Positions 1 to 10,929 of a stretch of 64,000 nt of DNA are shown here, piece after piece (positions within the stretch are counted from its first letter, which is position 1; every line of letters begins with the position of its first letter). The stretch spans positions 22,830,069-22,894,068 of the forward strand of contig OW203993.1 of NCBI GenBank assembly GCA_934047225.1. The letters run 5' to 3'. The translations under genes were made by a program, and so were the position numbers. Under the pieces are notes generated by a model. That model saw nothing but the letters and a program-made list of their open reading frames with translations. It made no database searches and was not told where the DNA came from. Source of the stretch: Ypsolopha sequella (lineage: Eukaryota > Arthropoda > Insecta > Lepidoptera > Ypsolophidae).

Positions 1-302
1 GAGTGCGAATGTTTGGAATGCGAATGTGCGAATGCGAATGTTCAGGAAAAGCATAAAAAGATATTTAATGCAGGTTAATTCAATGTTAGTTAAGTCATGA
101 TTTTTGTATACGTATATTTAAATAATAATTTTATGATTTTTCTCGCAAACATTGTATGGTCTCGATCTGCAGACGCGAAAAAAACAACAAAATGCACAAC
201 ATTCGCATTCGCAAAACATTTGCGTCCCTGTATGCGAATGCAAATGTTAATACGAATCTTTCGCATATGCGAATGAAAATGCGAAAATTCGTAACATCCC
301 TG
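1..302. mobile_element. hAT-like element, terminal part (cut by window start)
   Basis: The stretch is dense in 'gcgaatg' motifs and their complements and stops at 'acatccctg' (294-302). Read from the right this is a 'cagggatgttacgaat' end, which resembles hAT inverted termini with subterminal repeats. The other end and the target duplication lie outside the window, so the family call is tentative. No transposase is visible. Confidence 0.35.
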
Positions 303-1620
303 ATTCATACCGCACATCTTTCCTAAAAAAAAAAATACCTGCGGAGAGGTAAAATAATTTTCATGTTTCATGCTCCTCGAGCGATCAGTTTTAAAATTTG
401 CATACATAAACCGATTTTTTGGGGACAGACTCATCAAAAAATCGCTCGAGCTGGTAACCTACTGTATTGAAAACCTACTGCGAATTTTGTATGGGCAGGT
501 TCTTTTTTTTTATTTGCGCGGCTATCCCCGAGGACCTTTGTTCGGTATGATCAGCAGTTTCTATGATTTAAATTAACGATACCTTTTGCACCTGTTATAC
601 TTCAGTATCGCCAAATGGGTACTTTCTAAAGCCTACTCTTCGTTTATGGCCGAACCAAAAATATTGAAAAAAATGTATATCAATTATCAACTCTTAACAT
701 AACGTATGCAACATTTTTCTATTTCATAGTTCCATACCACGAAAACTTCTATTTGAAAAAAAATTTCAACCGTAGGTGTTTTTTGGCTTGAATTCCCTAG
801 TGATCCTAAGCTATTTGGTCGATTTAATTTATTTATGCATCGAGTAATAGATAAACTTGATAGCTATAAACATAACAAAGGATTATTAAATCGAACAATC
901 ACGTCCGTGAAAAATGTCATTTTCTCCTATTTCACCCTATCAAGGACGCAGCGAGCGACGTAACAGCCACTATGCATTGCGCGCGGATATGAACGTTATT
1001 TCAAAGTCGTTTCCGTCGATATTCATACCGACAAACATCGAGCTGCTAATTCGGCGACACTAATCGCCTTAAGGAAGTCTCATAGGCCCAATTTGTGGTG
1101 TTTTTCTAGTATCTATTGCGCATATTGTTCGTTACTACGAAAACTCTTGTAATAGCTTCTACTTGAGAGCTCGAACCCCAAGAAAGGCTTCGAAGAAGTT
1201 CTTATAGACGGGGAAATATGAACCTAAATGCTTTAGTTTGGACTTGGCTAAAGTCTTACCTTGTTTGTGTGAGTTTTACTTTCAATTATGTGTGTGTTAC
1301 CGGCCAAACCCGATTTAGGACAAACTAGTTTAGCCCAGTGTTGTCATAAAAAATAACCACCATACCTAACGTGACTCGCCATACCTAACCTAACTTAACT
1401 TACCGGCTCTCATCTGCGCTGAAGGACTTCCGAAGAACTAGCCAAACTAGTTTGTCGTAAAATTACGAGTATACCCACCTGATATTGTGAAAGTTTTGCA
1501 GACTATCATTTCGGAGTTTCAGTTGTTACAGAGCATTATTGGTATAACTAAAGGCTAAACTTTTGAACTGGAAAACTTTTCAAGTAAAATAAGTTTGATT
1601 TATAAAATAATATACATTAG
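303..1620. other. Non-coding stretch, no gene seen
   Basis: AT-rich DNA without a credible reading frame. The only structure I recognise is a dispersed repeat at about 880-1070, listed separately. The short open frame at 370-576 has no recognisable motif. Confidence 0.5.
880..1070 (-). repeat. Dispersed repeat, uninterrupted relative of the BEL insertion site
   Basis: Read on the minus strand, this matches the left flank (about 12937-12971) and the right flank (17303-17395) of the BEL element in order: an 'atatcgac.gaaac' block, then 'ttgaaataacg', 'cgcgcgca.tgca' and 'aataggagaaaat'. Here nothing lies between the two blocks. It is therefore a natural empty-site relative. The repeat class is unknown. 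Confidence 0.5.
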
Positions 1621-1800
1621 CGGCGGTAGCTCTGGGGTAGAACGCTGGCATCTCAATCTTAAGATTCAGGTTCGATCCCCGGTCGGTCGTGCACCAATTA
1701 GTTTTCTGGAATCTATGTGCATAGTATATGCTCTTACTTACCACTTGCTGAACGGTGAAGGAAACCTACATGCCCTAAAATGCGTGTATTTGTGCTCCAA
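1621..1800 (+). repeat. tRNA-derived SINE, copy 1
   Basis: The head resembles a tRNA gene. An A-box-like 'tagctctggggtag' lies near 1627-1640 and a B-box 'ggttcgatcccc' at 1669-1680. It is followed by a non-tRNA body containing 'gaacggtgaaggaaacct'. A minus-strand copy lies at 43140-43300 with the same order of blocks. The anticodon arm does not fold well and the body is attached, so I call it a SINE and not a tRNA gene. RNA polymerase III would transcribe an active copy; mobilisation would need a LINE partner. Confidence 0.65.
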
Positions 1801-1840
1801 AATTGAGCTATTGCGAGGTTAAGTTGGATACGATATCTCC

Positions 1841-2276
1841 TTAAGGCGCCACAGAAAAAAAATCGACACTTTTAGAATGTGCATATCTACTTCAGTAAAT
1901 AGTGTATTATTTTAATAAAATCGTATATTATTTTTGGAATTATTTTCTAGGGATCTGTTAAAACAGAAACGCGATGGGAGAAATTCGGCTCGATAGAAAT
2001 ATTTATTGAAATGAAATCTTTTTCGACACCAATTCTCCTGGTTTGACAATTCAGAATGACAAATAGACTGCAATTATATTTAATAAGATGGGTTTTAACA
2101 ATATCTAGGACCTGGTTAAACGAAATTTTGATAGCAACTTAAGTACATTTTAAATTAATAAAAAACCGACTTTTTGCTAATTTTCCACGAATCCGTCCCT
2201 CTCGCACTGAGGGTTTTTTAGCATATGGAGTAACAAGGACGCTAAAACTTTTACATATCGCCTTAACGGACAACAG
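1841..2276 (+). mobile_element. TTAA-flanked MITE family, copy 1
   Basis: Starts 'ttaaggcgcc' and ends 'tatcgccttaa', giving short 'ttaaggcg' inverted ends. Copies at 39662-39947 and 42026-42451 share the interior (for example 'gacaccaattctcctgg' and 'ccacgaatccgtccct'). TTAA at both ends suggests a TTAA-specific transposase such as piggyBac, but the classic piggyBac 'ccc' end is absent. Non-coding. Confidence 0.6.
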
Positions 2277-2379
2277 CAGACCCTTCGAATTCGGGCTTAT
2301 TTGATTGGTCTTGATTAGTACTTCAGTAAAATATAGTGACTAGGGTCTGATAATGGCATTTGAAGGTGGAAACGGCAAC

Positions 2380-2520
2380 TCAAAAGGATAATTGAGGATT
2401 TTCGTTGAAGCTTGGGCTGACGATAAAGTCATAAGGCTCGAAAAATCATGTCCCTCTGTTTACCTCAATTACGAAAATTTATTCAACACGGGCGAAGCCG
2501 CGGGCAAAATCTAGTTTATT
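2380..2520 (+). repeat. LINE 3' tail fragment
   Basis: Contains 'cacgggcgaagccgcgggca' followed by 'aaatctagt', the kind of 3' terminus seen on common lepidopteran non-LTR elements. Related tails occur near 10196, 33508 and, reversed, 34188. No coding sequence remains. Confidence 0.35.
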
Positions 2521-2850
2521 ATATTAAGAAATCCATTTTCTCCGCCTTATCTTCACGAAAGTTTCGAGTTCTTGATCTCTAGGGATAGACCCTTGCGTTC
2601 TGACACTACCTCCCTCCTTAAAACCCCTGCACATAATACTTGTGCTTATGGCAGTTCTTTCAATGTTGAATTATAGTTGTTGAAATAATAATGTTGAATT
2701 TTATGAATTATAGTTATCAATTCTTCTCGGCCGTTTTCGGTCATAGCGACTGTCACTGCTGTGCTGAGAGCGGCGCTGGTGAACTCTCACGTGGCTAAAA
2801 TAATAAAATAATATTGTTATTGAATAATAAATGAATCTGAATCAAACAGA

Positions 2851-2937
2851 CTGTGGAATTCTCTTCCGTATAGCATTCGCGACTCACGCACTATCATTTC
2901 CTTTAAGAAAAAGTTAAGAGGGTGCCGAGCAAAATAA
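2851..2937 (+). pseudogene. LINE reverse-transcriptase C-terminal scrap
   Basis: A 28-codon frame ending in TAA reads LWNSLP..IR......SFKKKL, the signature found at the extreme C-terminus of many CR1/Jockey-type non-LTR reverse transcriptases. No further protein homology is visible upstream. It is a 5'-truncated relic and not a gene. Confidence 0.45.
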
Positions 2938-3900
2938 TCTAAAACGACAGTCACTGTTAAATTGATTTATTGAATAATATTTCAATGATAAATAAATAAA
3001 ATATATATTGATTATCACAGCGAATGTATATACACTTCCGCCGCAGCGAATATTAAAAATAACTTATGGTATAAGAAACAAATCTATCTTAAGTAGCCCT
3101 AAAATCTAAAAAAGGTATTGGGGTTTTGGTCATTTCAATAACTTAACTGTTGAATTTTGTCTCAACCATAATTCAAGACAATCACAAATGTTATAAAACA
3201 CAATTGGGCCGTTTCACATTTTTTTAATTTTGTCTGGTAAATTAAATATGATTTTTTCTGTTAAATTCAATCAATTGGACCACGATAAAAATTGACCACG
3301 AGAGAACAAGCGAGGTGTCTAATCGTTCTACGCTCGGAGCAGCCTTAAAAGAACATTACCTTTAACTGTCTTTATAGGTAAATATAATTTTATTAATTTA
3401 TAATTTTATTTATGCGTAAATATATTCATATTTATGTATTCTGTAGTACACGATATATATATTATTTTTATTTTTGGTTTGTATCCATCTCTTTGTGCAC
3501 TTGTATGATTACACGATGTAAACATTTTTTTTTTCGTTAATTTCTCTTTGTTTTGATGGAAGAAATCTCCTAGAGATAAGCACGCCAATGTGCCTTTTGT
3601 TTCAAATTAAATATAATATGTATCCATGTTTCCGTGTGTGTACAATAAAGAATAAAGGTTTTCGTTTTTTTTTCAATATTCAAGCACATAAACCAAAACT
3701 TAACACACAACAACTATTTAATAAGGCCTGTATTTACATAACACAACGAAGGCTTTGATATTATATTAAATTCCTTCACCATTATTAACAAAGGGAAAAT
3801 ATTGTGAAGTTTGCGAACAATTTGTGTGGGCGTTCAATAGTGTTTGTGGGACGAGCTTTTATGAAAATTTGTTTAAAGGAAAAACATTCTAACCCGTCGG
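2938..3900. other. AT-rich non-coding stretch
   Basis: I see no gene, RNA or clear transposon end here. Frames are short and of low complexity. Confidence 0.5.
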
Positions 3901-4260
3901 CCATAGCTTCAGGCTTCGAGAGGCGCGCCAAGCAGTTCTTCTTGCGACGGCGGCGCCGGCGAAGAGAACAAATGTATGAAGTTGTATATAACCGGCCATG
4001 GGTCGCCGCTCGCGCGTCTTGTCCGGATTCGAGTGACTTGCGCTCTTTCAACGGCGGTGTGCGGGGAGGCGGGCGGTTGAAACAGTGATCGAGCGCACAA
4101 GACGAACCTAGTGTCGAGCACTTTGAGCGAGCGAGCGCGCTATACATGAAGGCGCCGACGGGTGTCGTGGCAGGGCAAAGCCCGTGTCAAAAACCACCTG
4201 GAAGCGCAGCAAGAAGCGCCGCCAGAAGCCTGAAGCTTTGGCCCTGGCTTTAGGAAATAT
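3900..4260 (+). other. GC-rich island with a TATA-like site
   Basis: An abrupt GC- and CpG-rich block in an AT-rich landscape. It contains 'gtatataaccggccatgg' near 3984 and an initiator-like region downstream. Overlapping frames on both strands reflect base composition and carry no known domain. It could be the promoter or first exon of a host gene, or the 5' end of a retroelement. I cannot tell which. Confidence 0.25.
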
Positions 4261-4336
4261 ATCTATAGATGTTTTATCTCTCGACGGCGGATCTGGCTAG
4301 CCTGGCTAGGGATTCAAAATGCCTGCCCGTTTTGGC

Positions 4337-4460
4337 TGTACTATCAGCATAGACCAAACGCACACCTGACATATTTACGTCATAGTATGGGCACAGCTTT
4401 TACACAGTGGTATTGGATTTGAGCAATCGACAACAAATACAATGACTGCTATTGTTTTTT
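4337..4460 (+). repeat. Dispersed repeat, copy 1 (partner at 21664)
   Basis: Shares 'tgtactatcagcatag', 'cgcacacctgacatattt' and 'acaatgactgctat' with 21664-21768. This copy carries about 27 extra bases in the middle ('cacagcttttacacagtg'). Class unknown, non-coding. Confidence 0.5.
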
Positions 4461-4949
4461 ATGCTACCTAAGTGTATTTTTTTATTAAATTTAAGTAAAC
4501 CCAACCTTTATTATTCCCCTGCGTATTTCCCCATATTATATTTATGACATAAAACCATTACCTATACACATAGATTGTTTAATTACTTATATAACATTAA
4601 GTGTATCTGTTATACCTACATTACATAAATAAATATATTTCATTTCATTTCCTATATTTCCATGTGCCAATATACACGGAGATAGCGTAAGAGGTGGATA
4701 GAGCGGTCGCCGTTTCCATCCCCCAGGTCTTTTGATTCGGGTTATACCTGAAGTGGGGCCGTACGCTAGGTTCGAAGACCTAATGACCCCAAGTACTACA
4801 GAAACATGCGTACATTTAATGAATCTCGCAATCGCACGACATCCACTGGAAGACATTTTGTATGGAGATTTTACCGGGTTGAGCCCTCTTAACGGGACAC
4901 CTGACGCTAAAACATCAACAACGCCAGATTTTGACGGATTCGTTGGAAG

Positions 4950-5806
4950 AAACTAGGTCTTTTAGTAATTCAATCTTCTTATAAAAGCAATAGCTTAAGA
5001 TACATAGTTATTATTTATTCTCTGATAGTTATTCTCAGATACCTGAAGTATCACTCTGCGGAATACCCATCTGCAGGGTTTCTAAATTTAAATATCTGGG
5101 CCACTGGGTCACCGATGACCTCAAACTAGGTCTTTTATTAATTCAATCTACTTATAAGCAATGTCGTAAGATATATAGTTATCATTTATTCTCTGATAGT
5201 TATTCTCAGATACCTGAAGTATCACTCTGCGGAATACCCATCTGCAGGGTTTCTAAATTTAAATATCTGGGCCACTGGGTCACCGATGACCTCAAACTAG
5301 GTCTTTTATTAATTCAATCTACTTATAAGCAATGTCGTAAGATATATAGTTATTATTTATCCTCTGATAGTTATTCTCAGATACCTGAAGTATCACTCTG
5401 CGGAATACCCATCTGCAGGGTTTCTAAATTTAAATATCTGGGCCACTGGGTCACCGATGACCTCAAACTAGGTCTTTTATTAATTCAATCTACTTATAAG
5501 CAATGTCGTAAGATATATAGTTATTATTTATCCTCTGATAGTTATTCTCAGATACCTGAAGTATCACTCTGCGGAATACCCATCTGCAGGGTTTCTAAAT
5601 TTAAATATCTGGGCCACTGGGTCACCGATGACCTCAAACTAGGTCTTTTATTAATTCAATCTACTTATAAGCAATGTCGTAAGATATATAGTTATTATTT
5701 ATTCTCTGATAGTTATTCTCAGATACCTGAAGTATCACTTTGCGGAATACCCATCTGCAGGGTTTCTGAATTTAAATATCTGGGCCACTGGGTCACCGAT
5801 GACCTA
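4950..5806 (+). repeat. Five-copy 171-bp tandem repeat inside a LINE reverse transcriptase
   Basis: Copies begin at 4950, 5123, 5294, 5465 and 5636. The first period is 173 bp and the others are 171 bp, that is 57 codons. Copies 2-5 differ at only a few bases, so the expansion is recent. The unit encodes the segment leading to the RT motif FKYLGHWVTDDL, and copy 5 runs directly into the normal downstream RT sequence. Copy 1 carries a 2-base shift and is the most diverged. Confidence 0.85.
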
Positions 5807-6190
5807 AAAGACAACTGTGACATTGAAAGGAAACGTAGGTCGCTGGCTGTCCGATGTAACATGCTGGCTCGCAGATTCTCGTGTTGTACTACAGTCAGAC
5901 ATTCTACACGTGTAGTCTGTTGGTTAGTTTTACTCAGAGGGCATACAGCGACCTACGGGTCCAATATAATAATGCGTTTAGGGCACTGTTGGGGCTGCCG
6001 TGGCGGTGTAGCGCTTCATAAATATTTGCGGAGTTGCAGACCGATAGCTTCGCCGCGATCATGAGAAAGAGGTGCGCCTCTGCACTTGCTCACCTTCGCG
6101 GTAGCACCAATGGCATTCTGAAGGTATTTTCAGATCGGTGGGACTCTCCTCTCTTACGAAGATGGATGCAGCTCCACACTATACTATAAT
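5123..6190 (+). pseudogene. Non-LTR retrotransposon reverse-transcriptase C-terminal fragment
   Basis: Frame 2 stays open from at least 5123 to 6064, through four repeats of the 57-codon unit and on into DIERKRRSLAVRCNMLARRF, a typical thumb region after the KYLG motif of Jockey/CR1-type elements. Beyond about 5890 the homologous sequence moves to other frames; an RKR...LRGS..GIL...RW segment lies at 6061-6190. Frameshifts have therefore broken it. The catalytic FADD motif and the endonuclease domain are absent, so this is a 5'-truncated relic. The end is followed by a non-coding tail with a GAATT microsatellite, as expected for a LINE 3' end. Confidence 0.7.
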
Positions 6191-6275
6191 TAATTATTAA
6201 TTTTGTACCTACTTACATACCAATTAAGTTACTGTTACTAATACTCTATGGACATGTGTCTGAAATTAAAATATT

Positions 6276-6299
6276 GAATTGAATTGAATTGAATATACT
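6276..6299 (+). repeat. GAATT microsatellite, LINE 3' tail
   Basis: 'attgaattgaattgaattg' closes the LINE 3' untranslated region. Such short tandem tails are usual at LINE 3' ends. Confidence 0.6.
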
Positions 6300-7125
6300 T
6301 TTGTCCAAAAAATATATATTTCCAACCTAGTTTTTTGGGTTATAAACGTTCCGCAGATGATTTTATCTCATAACATAGATAATAGAAATATGAAGTCAAT
6401 CTACCTAAATTCAATATTTTTTTGCCTACAAAATATTTAAGTATTAGCTAAAAACACAACAATTTGTTGTTTCGCTGCGTGATTATTAGCATTACGCGTC
6501 CAAGAAAAAGAGGCCACAGAGCCAATATATAATCGCCTCTGTCAAATGCAAATAAGGTCTTTGCCATTGGATTTGTTTTGCTGGACGGGTAATAAAAAAA
6601 GTTGCTAGGGTAGGCCATACTCTTTAGCCACGCCCTTTACTCATTCTTGCTTCTGATTGGTCACAGGCATCTACAATACATACTAATTATATGGTCTCAG
6701 GTATCATGACGGGTATCACGACAATATAATGACAAGTATTCTTTTTAAAATTTTTCGTGAAATTGTTAGTTAAAACATTATATGTGGTGGACATATAATT
6801 AGAAGCACTTGCGACGTATTTCACATTATACAAGGCACATTGCCGTAAAACTTTTATTTTTGGAAATAAAACAACAAAATGCATAGAATACGTTCAAAAA
6901 CTTATAACTCTTTAAAAAACAAATAAATATCCGAGTTTACAACTACCATTTAGATATTTAGTTACGTAAAAACAACTAAACGACATTTGCAGTACCATCC
7001 GTAATGGACAAGTAATTAGTAACAATAAAGAAATGAGGTAAAAATCAAAGTTATTAACGTGTTAACGTCATCAATTTCAAATTATTTATGTAAAATTATG
7101 TTTGGTTTACTAAATTTCTTAAAAA

Positions 7126-8199
7126 TTAATATTTAGTTGCATAGCCTTCGTTATTGATGACGGCTCTGCAACGACGTGGCATTGATTCAAGTAATTTCAT
7201 ACATTTATCGAGTGGGATCGAGTTCCATGCTTCAACAAAGGCTTCGTAAAGTTCATTTTGACTGGAATTACGTTTAACGGAGACTTTTTTTTTAATGACG
7301 TTCCGCAAATTTTCAGTAGGATTTAAATCGGGACTATTTGCAGGCCAGTCTAACATGGTAACACGTTGCTCACTAGGAAAGGATTTAACACTGCGGGCCG
7401 TGTGTTTTGGGTCGTTATCGTGCTGAAATATCCAGGTCAAAGGCAAATGGTCGTCGGTGTAGGGAATCATTGTCTCTTCTAAGATATTTTTGTATTGAAA
7501 TTGATCCATTATACGTTCAATCTTACGGACGGGTCCAACTCCGCAACCAGAAAAACATATTCATATTCATATTCATTTATTTCATAATATTCATTATATG
7601 TCACATTAATAAATACTTAAAATTAACTACAAACCTCCCCATACTTTAATGTTACCACCGCCGTGTTTGACTATGCCCCTCGTGTATTTATAATCAAAAA
7701 CATTGGTTTATTGGACGTCTAACGTAGCGTTTGCCGTCTGAATTCAGCATATTTATTTTTGTTATAACACTTTCGAGAATAACACTTTTTTCCAGTACGG
7801 TCCAGTTAAGATATTTCTTTGCAAATAATAATCGCTTCTCTCGGTGTTGCTTGGTAAGAAGCGGTACCTTTCGAGAAACCCTCCCGAACAATTTAGCTTC
7901 CACTAATCTGCGGCGTACCAGTTTCGAGGAAATGTTCCTTGGGTCATCAGATGAAAAAACTTCATTTCTAATCTTATTATTCGCAAATCTTCCCGGGGAG
8001 ACGTTTTCCTTTGACGAGCCTTTCTAACAACACTTTTAGTAGTTCCGTTTCTTTTATAATGAGCAATAGCGTTGAAAACTTTCTTCACCGAGCATTCTAG
8101 ATGATTACCAATTCTTCTATAAGTCCACTTTCGATCTAATTTGACAATTAACTGCCTAGTTGACTCGTCGCAACTCTTATTTTTACCCATTTTTAACAA
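7126..8199 (-). pseudogene. Tc1-like transposase, frameshifted and interrupted
   Basis: Three minus-strand segments give the expected domain order. 7903-8199 has a paired-like helix-turn-helix (STRQLIVKL...YRRIGNHLECSVKKVFN). 7694-7903 is the linker and start of the catalytic core (SDGKRYVRRP). 7126-7550 is the C-terminal core with QHDNDPKHTA and WPANSPDLNPTENL, that is the second aspartate and the final glutamate of the DDE set. The segment that should hold the first aspartate is scrambled by a local frameshift, and an insertion of about 85 bp interrupts the core near 7551-7635. A functional enzyme would excise and reinsert the element at TA. This copy cannot be active. Confidence in the family is high; confidence in the exact coding limits is lower. 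Confidence 0.85.
7551..7635 (-). mobile_element. Short retro-like insertion inside the Tc1 transposase
   Basis: Transposase homology stops at KVWGGF and resumes at GCGVGP on the two sides of this AT-rich block. The block contains a 'cata.ttcata' repeat and 'attcatttatttc', like the 3' tails of short LINE insertions. Removing it would bring the two coding sides together. Confidence 0.5.
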
Positions 8200-8477
8200 A
8201 ACTTATCATTCACGTAATTCCAAATTGATGTTTAATTGCCGCCGAAACTACAGAAAAAGCGTAGAAAGAGGTTTTTTTTAAATTTCAGAAATGGAACGAA
8301 CCATGGATCCGGTTCCTAATTAGTTGTCCAAGCGGCCAGTAATAGAAATTCAATCATGATATTTAAACTCTTTTAATAATTAAAGATAGAACATTCTTTT
8401 TCTTCTTTTTTTTCTTTTTTTTATATTTTATGAGTTTTTTAACTCGTTGGCTATATTCTGGCATAGTTAATAGTGAT

Positions 8478-9912
8478 TTAATATATCGACCCTTCGGGGT
8501 TCAAATGTCGTAAAAGCCATTTTGGCCAAAATCGACTTTTAATGCCATCTTACTTAGTTTTTTGCGCTCTATCGATCTGTATACTTAGAATTTTGATAAT
8601 CTAATAAAAATGTCTTTTACTACTCGAAAAATTATACAGTCTAAATACTAATTTTGTAAAAAAATTGCTGTATAAGACGCTGAAATTCATAACTAAATGT
8701 GGTAAAATCAATGTTTCTTTCTACATGGCTTATACCACATTTTCAAACAAACACGAAAAAGTTATTGAGGATTCGTTCAGAAACATTTGTCGTAAAAGCC
8801 AAACATTTCTTACCTTGGCTATGGAGCAAAGATTGATGTAATGATTATTAAGATTGTTACTCATAAGTCATATAGAAATGGATTTGCTGTTTTTCTATTA
8901 ATCAAACACTGACGTAGTGGTTATTAAAAGTTGATAGCTTTAGCAATGGAACTACCGATTTTCTATAAAGCAAATATTGTTTTAGTAACTACAAAAAATG
9001 TTACTTATAGGAATGGATCTGCCGTTTTCCTGTTAAATAAATGCATTTAGTCATTTTTTAAATTGTTACCATAGCAATGTACCGAATTTGCTGTTTTCCT
9101 ATTAAGAAAAGATTGATATAATGATTATTAAAATTGTTACTTATAAGTCCTATAAGACTTGTTCTGCTGTTTTCCTATTAAAAAAAAGACTGATGATTAA
9201 TAAAGATGATAGTTATAGCACTGATTCTGCTGTTTTCCTATGTAGCAAATAATTTTTGTTTAAGTGATAATAAAAATTGTTACTTATAGGACTGTATCTG
9301 CTGTATTCCTATTAAAAATACTATATTATTATAAATTGTTTTTTTTATTTTTGCTTCAATGCTGCGTGAGTCTCACTGATTTAAAGAAAACGACATTTTA
9401 TTTTACTTTAACTACTTCAAAGTTTGTGAGTTAATTTTTTTTGTTATTTTTGATACATTTTTATTGCGATTTCATTTAAATAGAACAGTTTAATGATTGA
9501 TTTCAAATGATTTTTATAAGCTTTCGAATGTTTCTACTTCAATATACGACAATGTGACATAACTAACCGTGTCATATACTACATAAAAAGGCTCGAAAAA
9601 TTTGTACTCATACAACGATACAACAAACCGTGCAGCTCCCTAGGTGACGAATTTTGTTTTAAAAGCCAGTCAAAATCATTTTTTTTGTAGTAAAAGCCAT
9701 GCTAACTTCTAAACTAAGATAGCTACTGAATTTTAAGTTTCTGTCGATTAACGAACTCAAAAAACTATGACTGAACGGCATAGACCACATTAATGTAGCG
9801 ATAAAAACAAAAAAGATAGAAAGGAAATAAATTTTTAAATTTTGTTTTTTGGCTCTCCTGAAAAATCGTGTTTTGGCTTTTACTACATTTGAACCCCACA
9901 GGGTCGATATAT
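8478..9912. mobile_element. Element with about 40-bp inverted ends and subterminal 'taaaagcca' motifs
   Basis: 'atatatcgaccct' then 'ggggttcaaatgt.gtaaaa' (8478-8516) recurs inverted at about 9872-9912. The motif 'gtaaaagcca' or close variants also occurs near 8510, 8791, 9658 and 9689. No transposase is visible. I do not recognise the family. The repeated motif could be a subterminal transposase-binding site. Confidence 0.6.
8820..9330 (+). repeat. Diverged tandem repeats
   Basis: Blocks of roughly 110-150 bp recur with 'ctgctgttttcctattaa', 'tgattattaaaattgttac' and 'ttataggactg' in the same order, at least four times, each diverged. They make up much of the interior of the 8478-9912 element. 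Confidence 0.5.
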
Positions 9913-9998
9913 ATTTTTTACTCATAATCATAACGATAGTTCATTCTGTGTTTACCTAAGTTTTATGTACTGTTTCTAATTATATGTCCACCACTGTA

Positions 9999-10779
9999 TG
10001 TTACGCGAAGACGATACTTTTTGTGGTCATAGATAAAGTATTGTGTGCATAATTAGAGATTGGGACAGTCGTGCAGTCTATTACGAAACGAACGAATTTG
10101 AAATTTATTCCATAAAGGAATGAAATGGAGTATAAACTTTTGTATCGCAAATACGTTTCCAACAAGTACAACGGGCTGTTCATATCCCAAATCCACGCGG
10201 ACGAAGTCGCGGGCGTTCTCTAGCTAATCAATAAATCACGATAAAACCGACAGGACGAACGAACGAACATACAAACGAACAGGACAAATTCAAGTTTCCA
10301 ATGACTGAAAAATGTTACACGTAGGTAGGCATCTAATAAAAACATTCAATTAGTAAAAACAAAACCTGTATCAAAAACATTGTTAAATAAACACAAAAAA
10401 CAAAGTGGCCAAATCGAACCGAACCTTTTATAGGTACTATGGTTGCCAAATTACAGTGAAATAGAATTCAGATGCCCGGAGCGGCGCCGAATCGGAGTTT
10501 ATTTAAAGCTGTGTCTATATGAGACCCAGCAAATACCTCATATTGCCAGGAACAATTTATACAATTTAGAGACAATTTATACATAATGTACCACAGAAGA
10601 AAATTCCACAAGAACTTCATTCCAACAGCAAAAAAGAGTTCTGTGGCGAAAACGAAGCCAGCGAGCAATCATCGATGATACTTGGATACCTAGGAAATAT
10701 ACGTATCCGATTGAGTATAACACGTCGGAAATATCTCGGCACCTCGACAGAATGCACTTCCCCCGCCCACGCGTCGGTT
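9999..10779. other. Non-coding stretch with a LINE tail
   Basis: 'cgcggacgaagtcgcgggcg' at 10196-10215 is a LINE 3' tail of the type seen at 2500 and 33508. A small 'gaacgaac' microsatellite follows near 10256. I see no gene in the rest. Confidence 0.4.
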
Positions 10780-10905
10780 CCCGCCCCCCTCCTCAAACTT
10801 CCTCCGCCTCCATGTCGCACTTCCCCTTCCCGTGAACCCGCGTCGCACTTCCCCCACCCCCGTGTCGCACTTCCTTCGCCCCAGTGTCGCACTTCCCGCA
10901 CTTTC
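10780..10905 (+). repeat. Short C-rich tandem repeat
   Basis: Four or so units of about 22-27 bp centred on 'gtgtcgcacttccc' sit immediately left of the 10930 element. Open frames across it on both strands are low-complexity and not genes. Confidence 0.55.
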
Positions 10906-10929
10906 CATGGTCTTGAATACGAATAAGTA

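Larger units (their letters stand above)
4887..6625 (+). repeat. Dispersed repeat mosaic carrying the LINE fragment (partner at 31047)
   Basis: The outer parts (4887-4953 and about 6330-6625) match 31047-31112 and 31297-31555 closely, for example 'ttaacgggacacc.gacgct' and 'aacaatttgttgtttcgctg'. Between them this copy holds about 1.3 kb of reverse-transcriptase sequence. The partner holds only a diverged piece of about 50 bp resembling the start of the repeat unit. Confidence 0.5.
6990..8339 (-). mobile_element. Tc1-like transposon, degenerate
   Basis: Imperfect inverted ends share 'ggacaa.taattag.aac' (about 7004-7021 and, reversed, 8311-8329). They flank a broken transposase on the minus strand. 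The right end is flanked by TA (8340-8341). The ends resemble those of the outer shell, so the two are probably related families. Confidence 0.65.
6782..9998. mobile_element. Outer Tc1/mariner-type shell with nested elements
   Basis: 'gtggtggacatataattaga' at 6784 recurs inverted at 9974-9994, and the right end reads '..ccaccactg' followed by TA. The 21-bp ends and TA flank fit Tc1/mariner. The enclosed 3.2 kb contains at least two further elements (6990-8339 and 8478-9912). The left outermost bases differ slightly, so the exact boundary is uncertain. No transposase of its own is recognised. Confidence 0.55.

Noticed and set aside
1626..1695. tRNA gene
   Set aside because: A- and B-boxes are present but the arms do not pair well, and a SINE body with a second copy at 43140 follows.
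3785..4147. Overlapping proteins on both strands
   Set aside because: Arg-rich translations of a GC-rich block; composition effect.
10617..10926. Three overlapping frames
   Set aside because: They read the C-rich tandem repeat; low complexity.
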